DNA of 64,000 bases from Ensifer adhaerens (GTDB lineage: Bacteria > Pseudomonadota > Alphaproteobacteria > Rhizobiales > Rhizobiaceae). Positions 47,835 to 57,249 of the stretch are shown here, in pieces (the stretch's first letter is position 1; the number at the start of each line of letters is the position of its first letter). The notes under the pieces were generated by a model, which saw only the letters and a program-made list of their open reading frames with translations, had not been told where the DNA came from and did not search any database. Where the stretch lies: the NCBI RefSeq assembly GCF_002940685.1, contig NZ_PNFP01000004.1, positions 124,001 to 188,000 of the forward strand, given 5' to 3'. The translations under genes were made by a program, and so were the position numbers.

Positions 47835-48590
47835 TCAGGCCGCGGCCTCGATGATATCCGCGTAGCCGTTGGCTTCGAGTTCGTGCGCCAGCGTCTTGTC
47901 GCCCGACTTGATCACCTGGCCCTTGTAGAGCACGTGCACCGTGTCCGGCACGATGTAGTCGAGCAGGCGCTGGTAGTGGGTGATGACGACGACGGCGCGG
48001 TCCGGCGAGCGAAGCGCGTTGACGCCATCGGCGACGATCTTCAGCGCGTCGATATCGAGGCCGGAGTCGGTTTCGTCGAGAACGCACAGCTTCGGCTGAA
48101 GCAGCGACATCTGCAGGATTTCGGCGCGCTTCTTCTCACCGCCGGAGAAACCGACATTGAGCGGACGGCGCAGCATTTCCGGAGCGATCTTGAGTTCGGC
48201 GGCCGCTTCCTTGACGCGACGCATGAATTCCGGCGTCGTCAGTTCATCTTCGCCGCGATACTTGCGCTGCTCGTTCATCGCCACCTTCAGGAACTGCATG
48301 GTGGCAACGCCAGGGATTTCGACCGGATACTGGAAGGCAAGGAAGATGCCCTTGGCCGCACGCTCGGACGCGTCGAGTTCCAGGATGCTCTCGCCGTTAT
48401 AGAGGATGTCGCCTTCGGTGACTTCGTAGTCTTCGCGGCCCGACAGGATGTAGGACAGCGTCGACTTGCCGGAGCCGTTCGGGCCCATGATGGCGGCAAC
48501 TTCGCCGGCCTTCACGGTGAGGTTCAGGCCACGGATGATTTCGGTGCCGTCTTCGGCGATGCGGGCGTGCAGGTTCTTGATTTCAAGCAT
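47835..48590 (-). CDS. sufC: Fe-S assembly ATPase SufC
   Basis: 251 residues; soluble ABC ATPase. Walker A GPNGSGKST (about 36-44), signature FSGGEKKRAEI, Walker B LCVLDETDSGLD, H-loop VITHYQR: all intact. Drives SufBCD conformational change. ATG 48590 gives the normal length. Confidence 0.97.
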   Translation of the reverse strand: MLEIKNLHARIAEDGTEIIRGLNLTVKAGEVAAIMGPNGSGKSTLSYILSGREDYEVTEGDILYNGESILELDASERAAKGIFLAFQYPVEIPGVATMQFLKVAMNEQRKYRGEDELTTPEFMRRVKEAAAELKIAPEMLRRPLNVGFSGGEKKRAEILQMSLLQPKLCVLDETDSGLDIDALKIVADGVNALRSPDRAVVVITHYQRLLDYIVPDTVHVLYKGQVIKSGDKTLAHELEANGYADIIEAAA

Positions 48591-48670
48591 TTCTATCGTC
48601 CTCTTGGGAAACGAACGTTTGTTCGCGCGCAAACTCGTGGTGCGCGCCATTCAATTTTCAGTCCAGTGCC

Positions 48671-50140
48671 TTAGCCGACCGAGCCTTCCAGCGAGATGCC
48701 GATCAGCTTCTGCGCTTCGACGGCGAACTCCATCGGCAGCTCCTGAATGACTTCCTTGACGAAGCCGTTGACGATCAGGGCGATCGCCGCTTCGGTCGGG
48801 ATGCCGCGCTGCAGGCAGTAGAACAGCTGGTCCTCGGAAATCTTCGACGTCGTCGCCTCGTGCTCGAACTGTGCCGTCGAGTTCTTCGCCTCGATGTAAG
48901 GAACGGTGTGCGCACCGCACTTGTCGCCGATGAGCAGCGAATCGCACTGGGTGAAGTTGCGGGCGTTCTCAGCCTTGCGGTGGGCCGAAACCTGGCCGCG
49001 ATAGGTGTTTTCCGAGACGCCTGCGGCAATACCCTTGGAGACGATGCGGCTCGACGTGTTCTTGCCGAGGTGGATCATCTTGGTGCCACTGTCGATCTGC
49101 TGATGGCCGTTGGAAACGGCGATCGAGTAGAACTCGCCGCGCGAACCGTCGCCGCGCAGGATGCAGGACGGATACTTCCAGGTGATCGCGGAGCCGGTTT
49201 CGACCTGCGTCCAGGAGATCTTGGAGTTCTTGCCACGGCAATCGCCACGCTTGGTGACGAAGTTGTAGATGCCGCCCTTGCCTTCCTTGTCGCCCGGATA
49301 CCAGTTCTGCACCGTCGAATACTTGATCTCGGCGTCATCGAGCGCAACGAGTTCGACGACGGCAGCGTGTAGCTGGTTCTCGTCGCGCTGCGGCGCGGTG
49401 CAGCCTTCGAGATAGGACACGTAAGCACCATCTTCGGCGATGATCAGCGTGCGCTCGAACTGGCCGGTGTTCTTCTCGTTGATGCGGAAGTAGGTGGAGA
49501 GCTCCATCGGGCAACGAACGCCCTTCGGCACGAAGACGAAGGAGCCGTCGGTAAAGACCGCGGAGTTCAGCGTCGCGTAGTAGTTGTCGGTCGTCGGAAC
49601 GACGGAGCCGAGATACTTCTTCACGAGATCGGGATGCTCGCGGATCGCCTCGGAGATCGACATGAAGATCACGCCGGCCTTCTTCAGCTCTTCCTTGAAG
49701 GTGGTGACGACCGAGACGCTGTCGAAGACGGCGTCGACGGCGATCTTCGACTTCTGCACGCCCGCGAGGATTTCCTGTTCCTTCAGCGGAATGCCGAGCT
49801 TTTCGTAGACCTTGAGGATCTCCGGATCGACTTCGTCGAGCGACTTCGGACCCGTCACGCCCTTGGGAGCGGCGTAATAGTAGATCTCGTTGAAGTCGAT
49901 CTTCGGGTAGCTGACGCGCGCCCAGGTCGGCTCTTCGAGCGTCAGCCAGCGGCGATAGGCCTCAAGACGCCACTCGAGCATCCATTCCGGCTCGTTCTTC
50001 TTCTCGGAAATGAAGCGAATGATATCTTCCGAGAGACCCTTCGGGGCCTTCTCGACTTCGATGGTCGTCTCAAAACCGTATTTGTACTGGTCCACGTCGA
50101 TCTGACGGACCTGATCGATGGTCTCCTGCACGGCAGGCAT
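48671..50140 (-). CDS. sufB: Fe-S scaffold subunit SufB
   Basis: 489 residues from ATG 50140. Conserved SufB sequence [15 protein letters not shown] and [21 protein letters not shown], and the C-terminal cluster-assembly region with [17 protein letters not shown]. Forms the SufBC2D complex. Confidence 0.97.
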   Translation of the reverse strand: MPAVQETIDQVRQIDVDQYKYGFETTIEVEKAPKGLSEDIIRFISEKKNEPEWMLEWRLEAYRRWLTLEEPTWARVSYPKIDFNEIYYYAAPKGVTGPKSLDEVDPEILKVYEKLGIPLKEQEILAGVQKSKIAVDAVFDSVSVVTTFKEELKKAGVIFMSISEAIREHPDLVKKYLGSVVPTTDNYYATLNSAVFTDGSFVFVPKGVRCPMELSTYFRINEKNTGQFERTLIIAEDGAYVSYLEGCTAPQRDENQLHAAVVELVALDDAEIKYSTVQNWYPGDKEGKGGIYNFVTKRGDCRGKNSKISWTQVETGSAITWKYPSCILRGDGSRGEFYSIAVSNGHQQIDSGTKMIHLGKNTSSRIVSKGIAAGVSENTYRGQVSAHRKAENARNFTQCDSLLIGDKCGAHTVPYIEAKNSTAQFEHEATTSKISEDQLFYCLQRGIPTEAAIALIVNGFVKEVIQELPMEFAVEAQKLIGISLEGSVG

Positions 50141-50290
50141 GTCGTTCTCCAATCTTGCCGGATCCAAGGTCCGGCAGCTTGTCAACACGATGCGCTCGGC
50201 GCACCGCTTATGTAATGGCTAAAAGGCGCTTTTCACCCTGTTTGCCAAGCGGAAAATTGCTTTTCCGCAATTTCGTCCTGTCCGGCCGTC

Positions 50291-51457
50291 TCAGGCCGCT
50301 TGCCCGGGCGCTCGTCTTCTTGCTGCTACCTTTGCAAAGACCGCTGCGCAACGTTCGATATCTGCCTGTGTCGTCGCCTCGCCGATCGAGATCCTGAGCG
50401 CACCCTGGCGCGGATCATAACCCATCGCCGTCAGCACGTGGCTTTGCCCGACCTTCCCGGACGAACAGGCGGAACCCGCCGACAGCGCCACGCCTTCGAG
50501 GTCGAAGGCGATCTGTCCCGTCTCGGCCTTCAGCCCAGGAAGCGTGAAGAAGATCGTGTTGCCAACGCGCGAAACGTCGCGGCCGTGAATGACAACGTCG
50601 TGAGCGGCTGCAAGCATCTCGGCTTCCAGCCTGTCGCGCAGCGCCGCAATCGCGCTCATCCGCTGGCCCACGCCTTCGCTCGCCTTTCTGGCGGCTGCGG
50701 CAAAGCCGGCAATCGCCACCGTGTTTTCCGTGCCCGACCGATGCCCCTTCTCCTGTCCGCCGCCGCGGATCAGCGGCACTGGCATCATCACCTCGCCGCG
50801 CGCCACCAGCGCGCCGACGCCCTTCGGGCCGCCGATCTTGTGCGAGGAGAGAATGAGGAAATCGCAACCGAGGTCTTCGATCGAAATCGGCACGCGGCCG
50901 GCGGCCTGCACCGCATCGACGACGAGAATGCCGCCATGGGCGCGCACGATCTCGGCGATCTCTGCGACCGGCTGGATGATGCCCGTCTCGTTGTTGACCA
51001 GCATGACGGCGACCATAGGCAAGCCAAGCTGGCGATCATGCGCCGCCAGCAGGTCCTGCAGCGCCGAGATCTCGACGACGCCGTTCGACGTGACCGGGAT
51101 TTCGCTCAGCGCCTCGCGGGCAAAACGTCCGCCTTCGCGCACGGCCGGATGCTCGATTGACGAGGCATAAAGCCTGCCGATCTTCAGCGGCGTGCGGCCC
51201 ATGCGGAAATCGGGTGTCAGCACCAGATTGGCGGCTTCCGTTGCACCGCTGGTAAAGGTGACGCTGGCAGCTTTCGCACCGCAAAGTGCAGCCACGTCGC
51301 GGCGGGCGTTTTCGATGAGCGTGCGTAGCGCGCGGCCCTCGCCATGGACGGACGAAGGGTTGCCGACGAGGTCGAGCGTCGACAGGCAGGCCTCGCGCGC
51401 TTCGGGAAGAAGCGGCGCCGTGGCGTTCCAGTCCATATAGATGCGCGAACCCGACAT
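50291..51457 (-). CDS. Cysteine desulfurase, NifS/IscS-like (SufS2)
   Basis: 388 residues from ATG 51457 (GAAGGA upstream). PLP Lys207 in LSSHKIGGPKG; catalytic Cys331 in the long loop SAGSACSSGKV, typical of group I desulfurases (IscS/NifS), unlike the SufS further down the operon. First gene of the suf operon, carrying the iron-controlled promoter. In Sinorhizobium this position is called sufS2. Two desulfurase types in one operon is unusual outside rhizobia as I recall. Confidence 0.93.
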   Translation of the reverse strand: MSGSRIYMDWNATAPLLPEAREACLSTLDLVGNPSSVHGEGRALRTLIENARRDVAALCGAKAASVTFTSGATEAANLVLTPDFRMGRTPLKIGRLYASSIEHPAVREGGRFAREALSEIPVTSNGVVEISALQDLLAAHDRQLGLPMVAVMLVNNETGIIQPVAEIAEIVRAHGGILVVDAVQAAGRVPISIEDLGCDFLILSSHKIGGPKGVGALVARGEVMMPVPLIRGGGQEKGHRSGTENTVAIAGFAAAARKASEGVGQRMSAIAALRDRLEAEMLAAAHDVVIHGRDVSRVGNTIFFTLPGLKAETGQIAFDLEGVALSAGSACSSGKVGQSHVLTAMGYDPRQGALRISIGEATTQADIERCAAVFAKVAARRRAPGQAA

Positions 51458-51587
51458 GATTTCCTTCGCTAGATCAACAGGCCGCAAGCCGGCAACCTCT
51501 GGCGATGCATTTTCCTTGAATTTTCCGCGCCGCTTGTCCTATGAGACGAAGCACAAGGCGGAATGCCCGCACAGAAGTTTTGAACGG

Positions 51588-51607
51588 TTCTAAACTAGGT
51601 TTTAGAA
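51588..51607. promoter_or_regulatory. Irr-type (ICE-like) palindrome over the suf -10
   Basis: TTCTAAA and TTTAGAA, a perfect 7-bp inverted repeat around 6 bases. The half-sites are those of the rhizobial iron control element bound by Irr. It covers the -10 of the suf promoter. Confidence 0.65.
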
Positions 51608-51627
51608 AAGCTGACTGCTTTCGTCAA
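51599..51627 (-). promoter_or_regulatory. suf operon promoter
   Basis: Minus-strand TTGACG (51627-51622) and TAAAAC (51604-51599) with a 17-base spacer. About 140 bases of leader before the first gene. Overlapped by both iron boxes. Confidence 0.6.
51612..51626. promoter_or_regulatory. RirA-type iron-responsive operator (IRO box) over the suf -35
   Basis: TGA (51612-51614), nine bases, TCA (51624-51626): the rhizobial IRO box pattern TGA-N9-TCA bound by RirA. It overlaps the -35 hexamer of the suf promoter. Confidence 0.65.
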
Positions 51628-51681
51628 GACTGATCGCGATCTGAACCCAAGATTCGAACCAGGAACACTCCCGGAGAGCCA

Positions 51682-52359
51682 ATGCCCGAAATCATCTTCA
51701 ACGGACCCGCTGGCCGCCTCGAAGGCCGCTATCAGCCTTCGAAGCAGAAGAGCGCGCCGATCGCCATCATCCTGCACCCGCATCCGCAGTTCGGCGGCAC
51801 GATGAACAACCAGATCGTCTACCAGCTCTTCTACATGTTTCAGAAGCGCGGCTTCACCACGCTGCGGTTCAATTTCCGCGGCATCGGCCGCAGCCAGGGC
51901 GAGTTCGACCACGGCGCCGGCGAACTCTCGGATGCGGCCTCCGCGCTCGACTGGGTGCAGAGCCTGCATCCGGATTCCAAGAGCTGCTGGGTTGCCGGCT
52001 ATTCCTTCGGCGCCTGGATCGGCATGCAGCTCCTGATGCGCCGCCCGGAAATCGAAGGCTTCATGGCGGTCGCACCGCAGCCGAACATCTACGATTTCTC
52101 GTTCCTGGCACCCTGCCCGTCCTCGGGCCTGATCATCAACGGCGATTCCGACAAGGTCGCGCCGGAGAAGGACGTCAACGGTCTCGTCGAGAAGCTGAAG
52201 GCCCAGAAGGGCATTCTGATCACCCACCGCACCGTGCCCGGCGCCAACCACTTCTTCAACGGCCAGGTCGAAGGCCTGATGACGGAATGCGAGGACTACC
52301 TCGACCGTCGCCTCAACGGCGAACTGACGCCGGAGCCGGCCGCCAAGCGTATTCGCTGA
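51682..52359 (+). CDS. Alpha/beta hydrolase
   Basis: 225 residues. Nucleophile elbow AGYSFGAW (Ser at about 110), early LHPHPQFGGTMNNQIV with the oxyanion region, Asp in INGDSDKVAP and His in PGANHFF. It matches a conserved bacterial family of unknown substrate that I recall as widespread. Divergent from suf; shares that 224-bp control region. Ends at a strong terminator (52381). Confidence 0.9.
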   Translation: MPEIIFNGPAGRLEGRYQPSKQKSAPIAIILHPHPQFGGTMNNQIVYQLFYMFQKRGFTTLRFNFRGIGRSQGEFDHGAGELSDAASALDWVQSLHPDSKSCWVAGYSFGAWIGMQLLMRRPEIEGFMAVAPQPNIYDFSFLAPCPSSGLIINGDSDKVAPEKDVNGLVEKLKAQKGILITHRTVPGANHFFNGQVEGLMTECEDYLDRRLNGELTPEPAAKRIR

Positions 52360-52380
52360 AAACCCGGCCAAGTACAGGAG

Positions 52381-52413
52381 CGCCGCGTACCCTTCGGGTG
52401 CGCGGCGTTTTTT
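52381..52413 (+). terminator. Rho-independent terminator
   Basis: CGCCGCGTACCC (52381-52392) pairs with GGGTGCGCGGCG (52396-52407), a 12-bp stem with one G-U pair and loop TTC, followed by six T. Confidence 0.9.
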
Positions 52414-52554
52414 ATGACGCCCGGTGGTCGGGCGCCCGAAGGCTGTGACACCGCTCACCCGATAGGATGAGTTTCAGCGCCGTGTGATCGGCGTATAGTG
52501 CAAGTCTAGGCTGTTTGGGTGGGCAGAACCGAGCAATATTCACGGGAGGGGGCC

Positions 52555-53376
52555 ATGTCGCAGGTGTCGAATGTGACGGCGTGCGAACCGAGGTGGCTAA
52601 CCCTGCCCGCCACTCCACAGCGTCCGGCCGGCGGTCGAGAGGGTGTTGTCGAGGTTGCAGACGCCAGGATCTGGTACGCTGTGTACGGTTCGGGCGCTCC
52701 CGTCATTCTGCTGCATGGCGGGCTCGGCAATTCCGACTATTGGGGGCTTCAGGTCGGCGAGCTCGCCAAAACCTGGCAGGTCATCGTGATGGACAGCCGC
52801 GGCCACGGACGCAGCTCCCGAGGCAGTGGGAGCATGAGCTATGATCTGATGGCAGGCGATGTCATGGCACTGATGGCTCACCTGACGTTGCCGAAGGCGG
52901 CCATCATCGGCTGGAGCGACGGTGCGATTATCGGGCTCCTGCTGGCGATTCGGCATCCGGATCTCATAGCCGGTGTCTTTTCCTTCGGGGCGAACAGCAA
53001 TCCGTCCGGAACACACGATTTTACCAAGAGCGTAGTCTTCAACGCCTATATCGCGCGAACGGGCGAAGAGTACGCCCTGCTGTCGTCGACCCCGGGGGGA
53101 TTTAAGCGCTTCTTCGACGAGATGATGGTGATGTGGACTTCGCAGCCGAACATCGCAGCCGGCGACCTTCAGAAAATCCGGGTCCCTGTCTGGGTGGTGG
53201 ATGGCGACCATGAGGAAGCCATCAAACGGGACGAAACGCTGTTCATCGCCGACAACATTCCGGGGTCCGGCCTGCTGATCCAGCCTGAGGTCAGCCATTT
53301 TTCGATACTGCAGAACCGAAGACATCCTCCGGTTTCTCCGAGAGAAATGCATCGCCTAGACGCCGGTCGTCTATGA
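52555..53376 (+). CDS. Alpha/beta hydrolase with probable frameshifted C-terminus
   Basis: 273 residues from ATG 52555 (GGGAGG). Core family signs: LLHGGLGNSDYWG, MDSRGHGRSS, nucleophile GWSDGAIIG, and late VSHFSILQ with the catalytic His. After this the frame reads NRRHPPVSPREMHRLDAGRL, unlike the family; another frame reads TEDILRFLREKCIA and stops at 53359, which looks like a normal ending. So an indel near 53310 is likely, in nature or sequencing. As annotated it overlaps the convergent GGDEF gene. Confidence 0.8.
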   Translation: MSQVSNVTACEPRWLTLPATPQRPAGGREGVVEVADARIWYAVYGSGAPVILLHGGLGNSDYWGLQVGELAKTWQVIVMDSRGHGRSSRGSGSMSYDLMAGDVMALMAHLTLPKAAIIGWSDGAIIGLLLAIRHPDLIAGVFSFGANSNPSGTHDFTKSVVFNAYIARTGEEYALLSSTPGGFKRFFDEMMVMWTSQPNIAAGDLQKIRVPVWVVDGDHEEAIKRDETLFIADNIPGSGLLIQPEVSHFSILQNRRHPPVSPREMHRLDAGRL

Positions 53377-54570
53377 CCGCCCGATCCAGTGCGGAACGCT
53401 GGGGTTGACGACCGTGGTCGGTGCTTCGGCACATTCGACGCGGTTGCGGCCATTCGCCTTGGCGGCATAGAGCGCCTTGTCGGCGCGTTGTATCACCGGA
53501 TCCAGCGCCTCGCCGCTGCCGACGGCGGTGACGCCGAAGCTCGCCGTCACCCTTGCCGCTTCCGGAAGTCCGCCGATCTGCTGGGACATGATCGCCGCAC
53601 GCATGCCGTGGGCGACGACGCGCGCTTCGGACAGATCCGTGCAGGGCAGGAAGACCGCGAATTCTTCGCCGCCCAGGCGGCCGGCAACGGCACGGTTCGG
53701 CATCACGTCCATCAGCACCCGCGCGAACCGGCGAATGACCTCGTCGCCCGTGAGGTGGCCGTAGGTGTCGTTGACGAGCTTGAAGCGGTCGAGGTCGGCG
53801 AGGATAAGCGTGCCGGGCGTCGGGGTGGCGCGGGCGTGCAGGAGTGGCATGACCCGCTCGATGAAGCCTCGGCGGTTGTAGAGGCCGGAGAGCAGGTCGA
53901 TCTCCGAGCGCGCCTGTGCATCGTCGACGATCTCCTTGACCATGACACCGAGCATGGCAAGGCCGGCACCGACGATGAGGATCGCGCCAAGCGCCTGCGA
54001 AATGAGCGCGAAGGGACTTGAAACATAGTCCTGGGCGGTTGCGCCGGAACCGGCAGCCACCGCTGCGTAGATCTTTATCAGGTAGTAGGCGGCAGAGAGC
54101 GCCAGCAGGCCGAAAAGCACCCAGTCGAAGAACGTGCGGCGGCCGGAGCGAAGGACGACGGATGCCGTCCACGCCTGGATCACGACGAAAGGTGCCTGGT
54201 ACGGGATGGCATGCTGCCAGGTGCCCCTGGGCAGGTCGTAGATCGCCAGGTCCAGGACGACGCCGGCAGCGAAGAAGGCACCGAGCAGGGGCAGCCGCGC
54301 CGGCACCTGATAGAAAAGACCGAGGCCGAAACGCAGAAGACAGAAGCCGCCGAGCACGCAGGCAAACGCGCTGACGGCGAAGAGCCGCGGGGTCGAGGAA
54401 AAGGGAACGATGGTTTCGCAGACGGCGGCAAGCGAGGCGACGGCAAATCCGGCGGCGCACCAGAGAGCCGCGCGCCGCTGCCGGCTCTTTGCGGCAATGA
54501 TGAGAAATGCGGCCGTGAATATCTGCGCGATGATGAAGTTCACAGCCAGCAGAGAAATCGCACCACCCAT
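53371..54570 (-). CDS. Membrane-bound diguanylate cyclase (GGDEF)
   Basis: 399 residues from ATG 54570. Six or so N-terminal spans (about 1-215), then a GGDEF domain (about 225-390): GLYNRRGF, DLDRFKLVNDTYGH, active-site GGEEF (LGGEEFAVFLP). Makes c-di-GMP. The RxxD product-inhibition site is not obvious. No EAL domain. Signals through its membrane part are unknown. Confidence 0.92.
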   Translation of the reverse strand: MGGAISLLAVNFIIAQIFTAAFLIIAAKSRQRRAALWCAAGFAVASLAAVCETIVPFSSTPRLFAVSAFACVLGGFCLLRFGLGLFYQVPARLPLLGAFFAAGVVLDLAIYDLPRGTWQHAIPYQAPFVVIQAWTASVVLRSGRRTFFDWVLFGLLALSAAYYLIKIYAAVAAGSGATAQDYVSSPFALISQALGAILIVGAGLAMLGVMVKEIVDDAQARSEIDLLSGLYNRRGFIERVMPLLHARATPTPGTLILADLDRFKLVNDTYGHLTGDEVIRRFARVLMDVMPNRAVAGRLGGEEFAVFLPCTDLSEARVVAHGMRAAIMSQQIGGLPEAARVTASFGVTAVGSGEALDPVIQRADKALYAAKANGRNRVECAEAPTTVVNPSVPHWIGRS

Positions 54571-54710
54571 CGACGAACCTGAAACCTCGTGCGGCACCGG
54601 GCCGCTCTTCGCCACCTTCTGTGGCAGCGGCCAGGATACTAAGTCGCTGTTGCGAAAATTTGATTAATCCGTTCGGGTGGCAAGTAAATGCCAGGCTCGA
54701 ACGATCAATG

Positions 54711-55844
54711 TCAAGTTTTCCCGGCGAACCGGCCGCCGCTTACGGGATGCCGGACGCCCGTCGTCCCCGGATAGGTGAGCGGCAGACCCTGCAATGCCCG
54801 CACGGCGAGGTATGCCCAGGCTTCGGCCTCCATCGAATCGCCATTGAAGCCGACTTCCTCCGCCGCAAGCACCGTGGCCCCCTCGCCTTTGGCGAGCGAG
54901 GTGAGGTCGCGCATGATCACGGGGTTGAGCCGGCCGCCGCCGCAGACGATATAGGTGGCCGGCCGTTCCGGCAGATGCCCGGCCGACGTGATGATCGCCG
55001 CCGCCGTGACGTAGGCGAGCGTGCGGGCACCGTCGGCGAGGCCGGCATCGCTTCCGGCCGGCGGCCCAAAATCGTTGCGGTCCAGCGAGCGGCGCGTGGT
55101 CGCGGTGAAGAAGGGGTTGGAGAGATAGCGTTCGGCAAGCGCCGGCAGCACCGTCCCCTCGCTGGCGATCATGCCGCCCTGGTCAAAGGGAATGCCGGCA
55201 TGAGCCTCGACCCATTGGTCGATCAGCGTGTTGCCGGGCCCGCTGTCATAGGCAATGAGCGTCTCGCCTTCGCCGATGCCCCCGCCGATGAAAGTGAGGT
55301 TCGAAATGCCACCGATGTTGACGAAGACAACCGGTGCCGCAAGGCCGGCCGCGCCCCGAGCGAGTGCCGCGTGGTAGGCGGGGATCAGCGGCGCGCCCTG
55401 CCCTCCATGTTCCATGTCGTTGGCGCGCATGTCGTAGATCACGTCGACGCCCGTCTCGCGGGCCAGCAGCGGGCCGTCGCCGATCTGCACCGTCAGGGCC
55501 TCGTCGGGACGGTGCAGCACCGTCTGCCCGTGAAAGCCGATCACGTCGATGTCCGCCGCCGACAGGCTGTTCTGCTTCAGAAAGGTCTTCACCGCTTCCG
55601 CATGCCGCAGCGTCAGGTCGCGCTCGAGGTCGGCAAGTGCACCCGGCCTTTCATCGCGCTGCGTGATGGCCTTCGCATCGACCAGTCCCTGCTTCAGCCG
55701 GTCGCGGAAACGCGCGTCATAGGAAAAGCCCGCGGATGGACCGCGTTCGACGACGGTTTGCCCGTCGGTCCTCAGCAAGGCGACATCGATGCCGTCCATG
55801 CTCGTGCCACTCATCAGGCCGATTGCCGTTCTTGTCTGCGTCAT
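54711..55844 (-). CDS. anmK: Anhydro-N-acetylmuramic acid kinase
   Basis: 377 residues from ATG 55844. ATP site [16 protein letters not shown] (about 9-24), [25 protein letters not shown] and [11 protein letters not shown]. Recycles peptidoglycan anhydroMurNAc to MurNAc-6-P. Divergent from tyrS, 98 bp apart, with an inverted repeat between. Start as in other family members. Confidence 0.96.
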   Translation of the reverse strand: MTQTRTAIGLMSGTSMDGIDVALLRTDGQTVVERGPSAGFSYDARFRDRLKQGLVDAKAITQRDERPGALADLERDLTLRHAEAVKTFLKQNSLSAADIDVIGFHGQTVLHRPDEALTVQIGDGPLLARETGVDVIYDMRANDMEHGGQGAPLIPAYHAALARGAAGLAAPVVFVNIGGISNLTFIGGGIGEGETLIAYDSGPGNTLIDQWVEAHAGIPFDQGGMIASEGTVLPALAERYLSNPFFTATTRRSLDRNDFGPPAGSDAGLADGARTLAYVTAAAIITSAGHLPERPATYIVCGGGRLNPVIMRDLTSLAKGEGATVLAAEEVGFNGDSMEAEAWAYLAVRALQGLPLTYPGTTGVRHPVSGGRFAGKT

Positions 55845-55861
55845 GCGGTCAACATTTCCAG

Positions 55862-55880
55862 AATCACTTTTGAAGTGATT
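55862..55880. promoter_or_regulatory. Inverted repeat between anmK and tyrS
   Basis: AATCACTT (55862-55869) and AAGTGATT (55873-55880), perfect 8-bp arms with a TTG spacer, in the divergent gap. Candidate operator for one or both genes. Confidence 0.5.
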
Positions 55881-55942
55881 ATGCGCAAAAACAGTGCTAA
55901 ACGCCCGTTCGTTCAAAAACTCCCCCGCAAGAGAGACAGATC

Positions 55943-57196
55943 ATGTCCGGTTTCAAGTCCGATTTCCTTCACACCCTCAGCGAGCGTGGTTTCATCCACC
56001 AGATCTCCGACGAGTCTGGTCTCGATGAACTGTTCCGGAAGGAAACCGTGACGGCCTATATCGGCTTCGACCCGACGGCGCCGAGCCTTCATGCCGGCGG
56101 CCTGATCCAGATCATGATGCTGCACTGGATGCAGGCGACCGGCCATCGGCCGATCTCGCTGATGGGCGGCGGCACCGGCATGGTCGGCGACCCGTCGTTC
56201 AAGGACGAGGCGCGGCAACTGATGACGCCGGCGACGATCGAAGCCAACATCGCCAGCATCAAGACGGTCTTCTCCAACTACCTCACCTATGGCGAGGGCT
56301 CCAAGGACGCGTTGATGATCAACAACGCCGACTGGCTGCTGGGCATCAACTACCTCGAATTCCTGCGCGACGTCGGCCGCCACTTCTCGGTCAACCGCAT
56401 GCTGTCGTTCGACAGCGTCAAGACGCGGCTTGATCGCGAGCAGTCGCTGTCCTTCCTCGAATTCAACTACATGATCCTGCAGGCCTACGACTTCGTCGAG
56501 CTGCACAAGCGCACCGGCTGCCGCCTGCAGATGGGCGGATCGGACCAGTGGGGCAACATCATCAACGGCATCGACCTCGGCCACCGCATGGGCACCGAGC
56601 AGCTTTACGCGCTAACTTCGCCGCTGCTGACCACGTCGTCGGGCGCCAAGATGGGCAAGTCCGTCAACGGCGCCATCTGGCTCAACCCGGACATGCTGTC
56701 GGCCTATGATTTCTGGCAGTACTGGCGCAACACCGAGGATGCCGACGTCACCCGCTTCCTGAAGCTCTACACGACGCTGCCGATGGCCGAGATCGAGCGG
56801 CTCTCCAAGCTTGGCGGGTCCGAGATCAACGAGGTCAAGAAGATCCTGGCAACCGAAATCACCGCCATGCTGCACGGCCGCCCAGCCGCCGAGCAGGCGG
56901 CGGAAACCGCCCGCAAGACCTTCGAGGAAGGCGCGCTCGCCGACAACCTGCCCTCGGTCGAGATCCCGGCCGCCGAGCTTGAAGCCGGCCTCGGCCTCTT
57001 GACGCTGATCGTGCGCGCCGGCCTTGCTGCGTCCAACGGCGAAGCGCGTCGGCACGTGCAGGGCGGCGCCGTCAGGATCAACGACGAAGCCGTCAGCGAC
57101 GAGCGCCGGGTCATCGGCACCGGCGACGTGACCGCCGACAACGTCGTCAAGCTGTCGCTGGGCAAGAAGAAGCACATCCTGGTGCGCCCGGCCTGA
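55943..57196 (+). CDS. tyrS: Tyrosyl-tRNA synthetase
   Basis: 417 residues. Class [14 protein letters not shown] (HIGH equivalent, 50-53), [16 protein letters not shown] (KMSKS equivalent) in [11 protein letters not shown]-terminal S4 RNA-binding domain ([23 protein letters not shown]). AGAGAGACAG lies before the ATG. Confidence 0.97.
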   Translation: MSGFKSDFLHTLSERGFIHQISDESGLDELFRKETVTAYIGFDPTAPSLHAGGLIQIMMLHWMQATGHRPISLMGGGTGMVGDPSFKDEARQLMTPATIEANIASIKTVFSNYLTYGEGSKDALMINNADWLLGINYLEFLRDVGRHFSVNRMLSFDSVKTRLDREQSLSFLEFNYMILQAYDFVELHKRTGCRLQMGGSDQWGNIINGIDLGHRMGTEQLYALTSPLLTTSSGAKMGKSVNGAIWLNPDMLSAYDFWQYWRNTEDADVTRFLKLYTTLPMAEIERLSKLGGSEINEVKKILATEITAMLHGRPAAEQAAETARKTFEEGALADNLPSVEIPAAELEAGLGLLTLIVRAGLAASNGEARRHVQGGAVRINDEAVSDERRVIGTGDVTADNVVKLSLGKKKHILVRPA

Positions 57197-57221
57197 ACCG
57201 AGCCGCTTCAGATGGAATGAG

Positions 57222-57249
57222 AAGGCCGGCCCAGCGCCGGCCTTTTTCA
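57222..57249. terminator. Bidirectional terminator between tyrS and the AsmA-like gene
   Basis: AAGGCCGGC and GCCGGCCTT, 9-bp stem with loop CCAGC, TTTTTC following on the plus strand and A-rich start on the other. Serves convergent genes. Confidence 0.85.
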
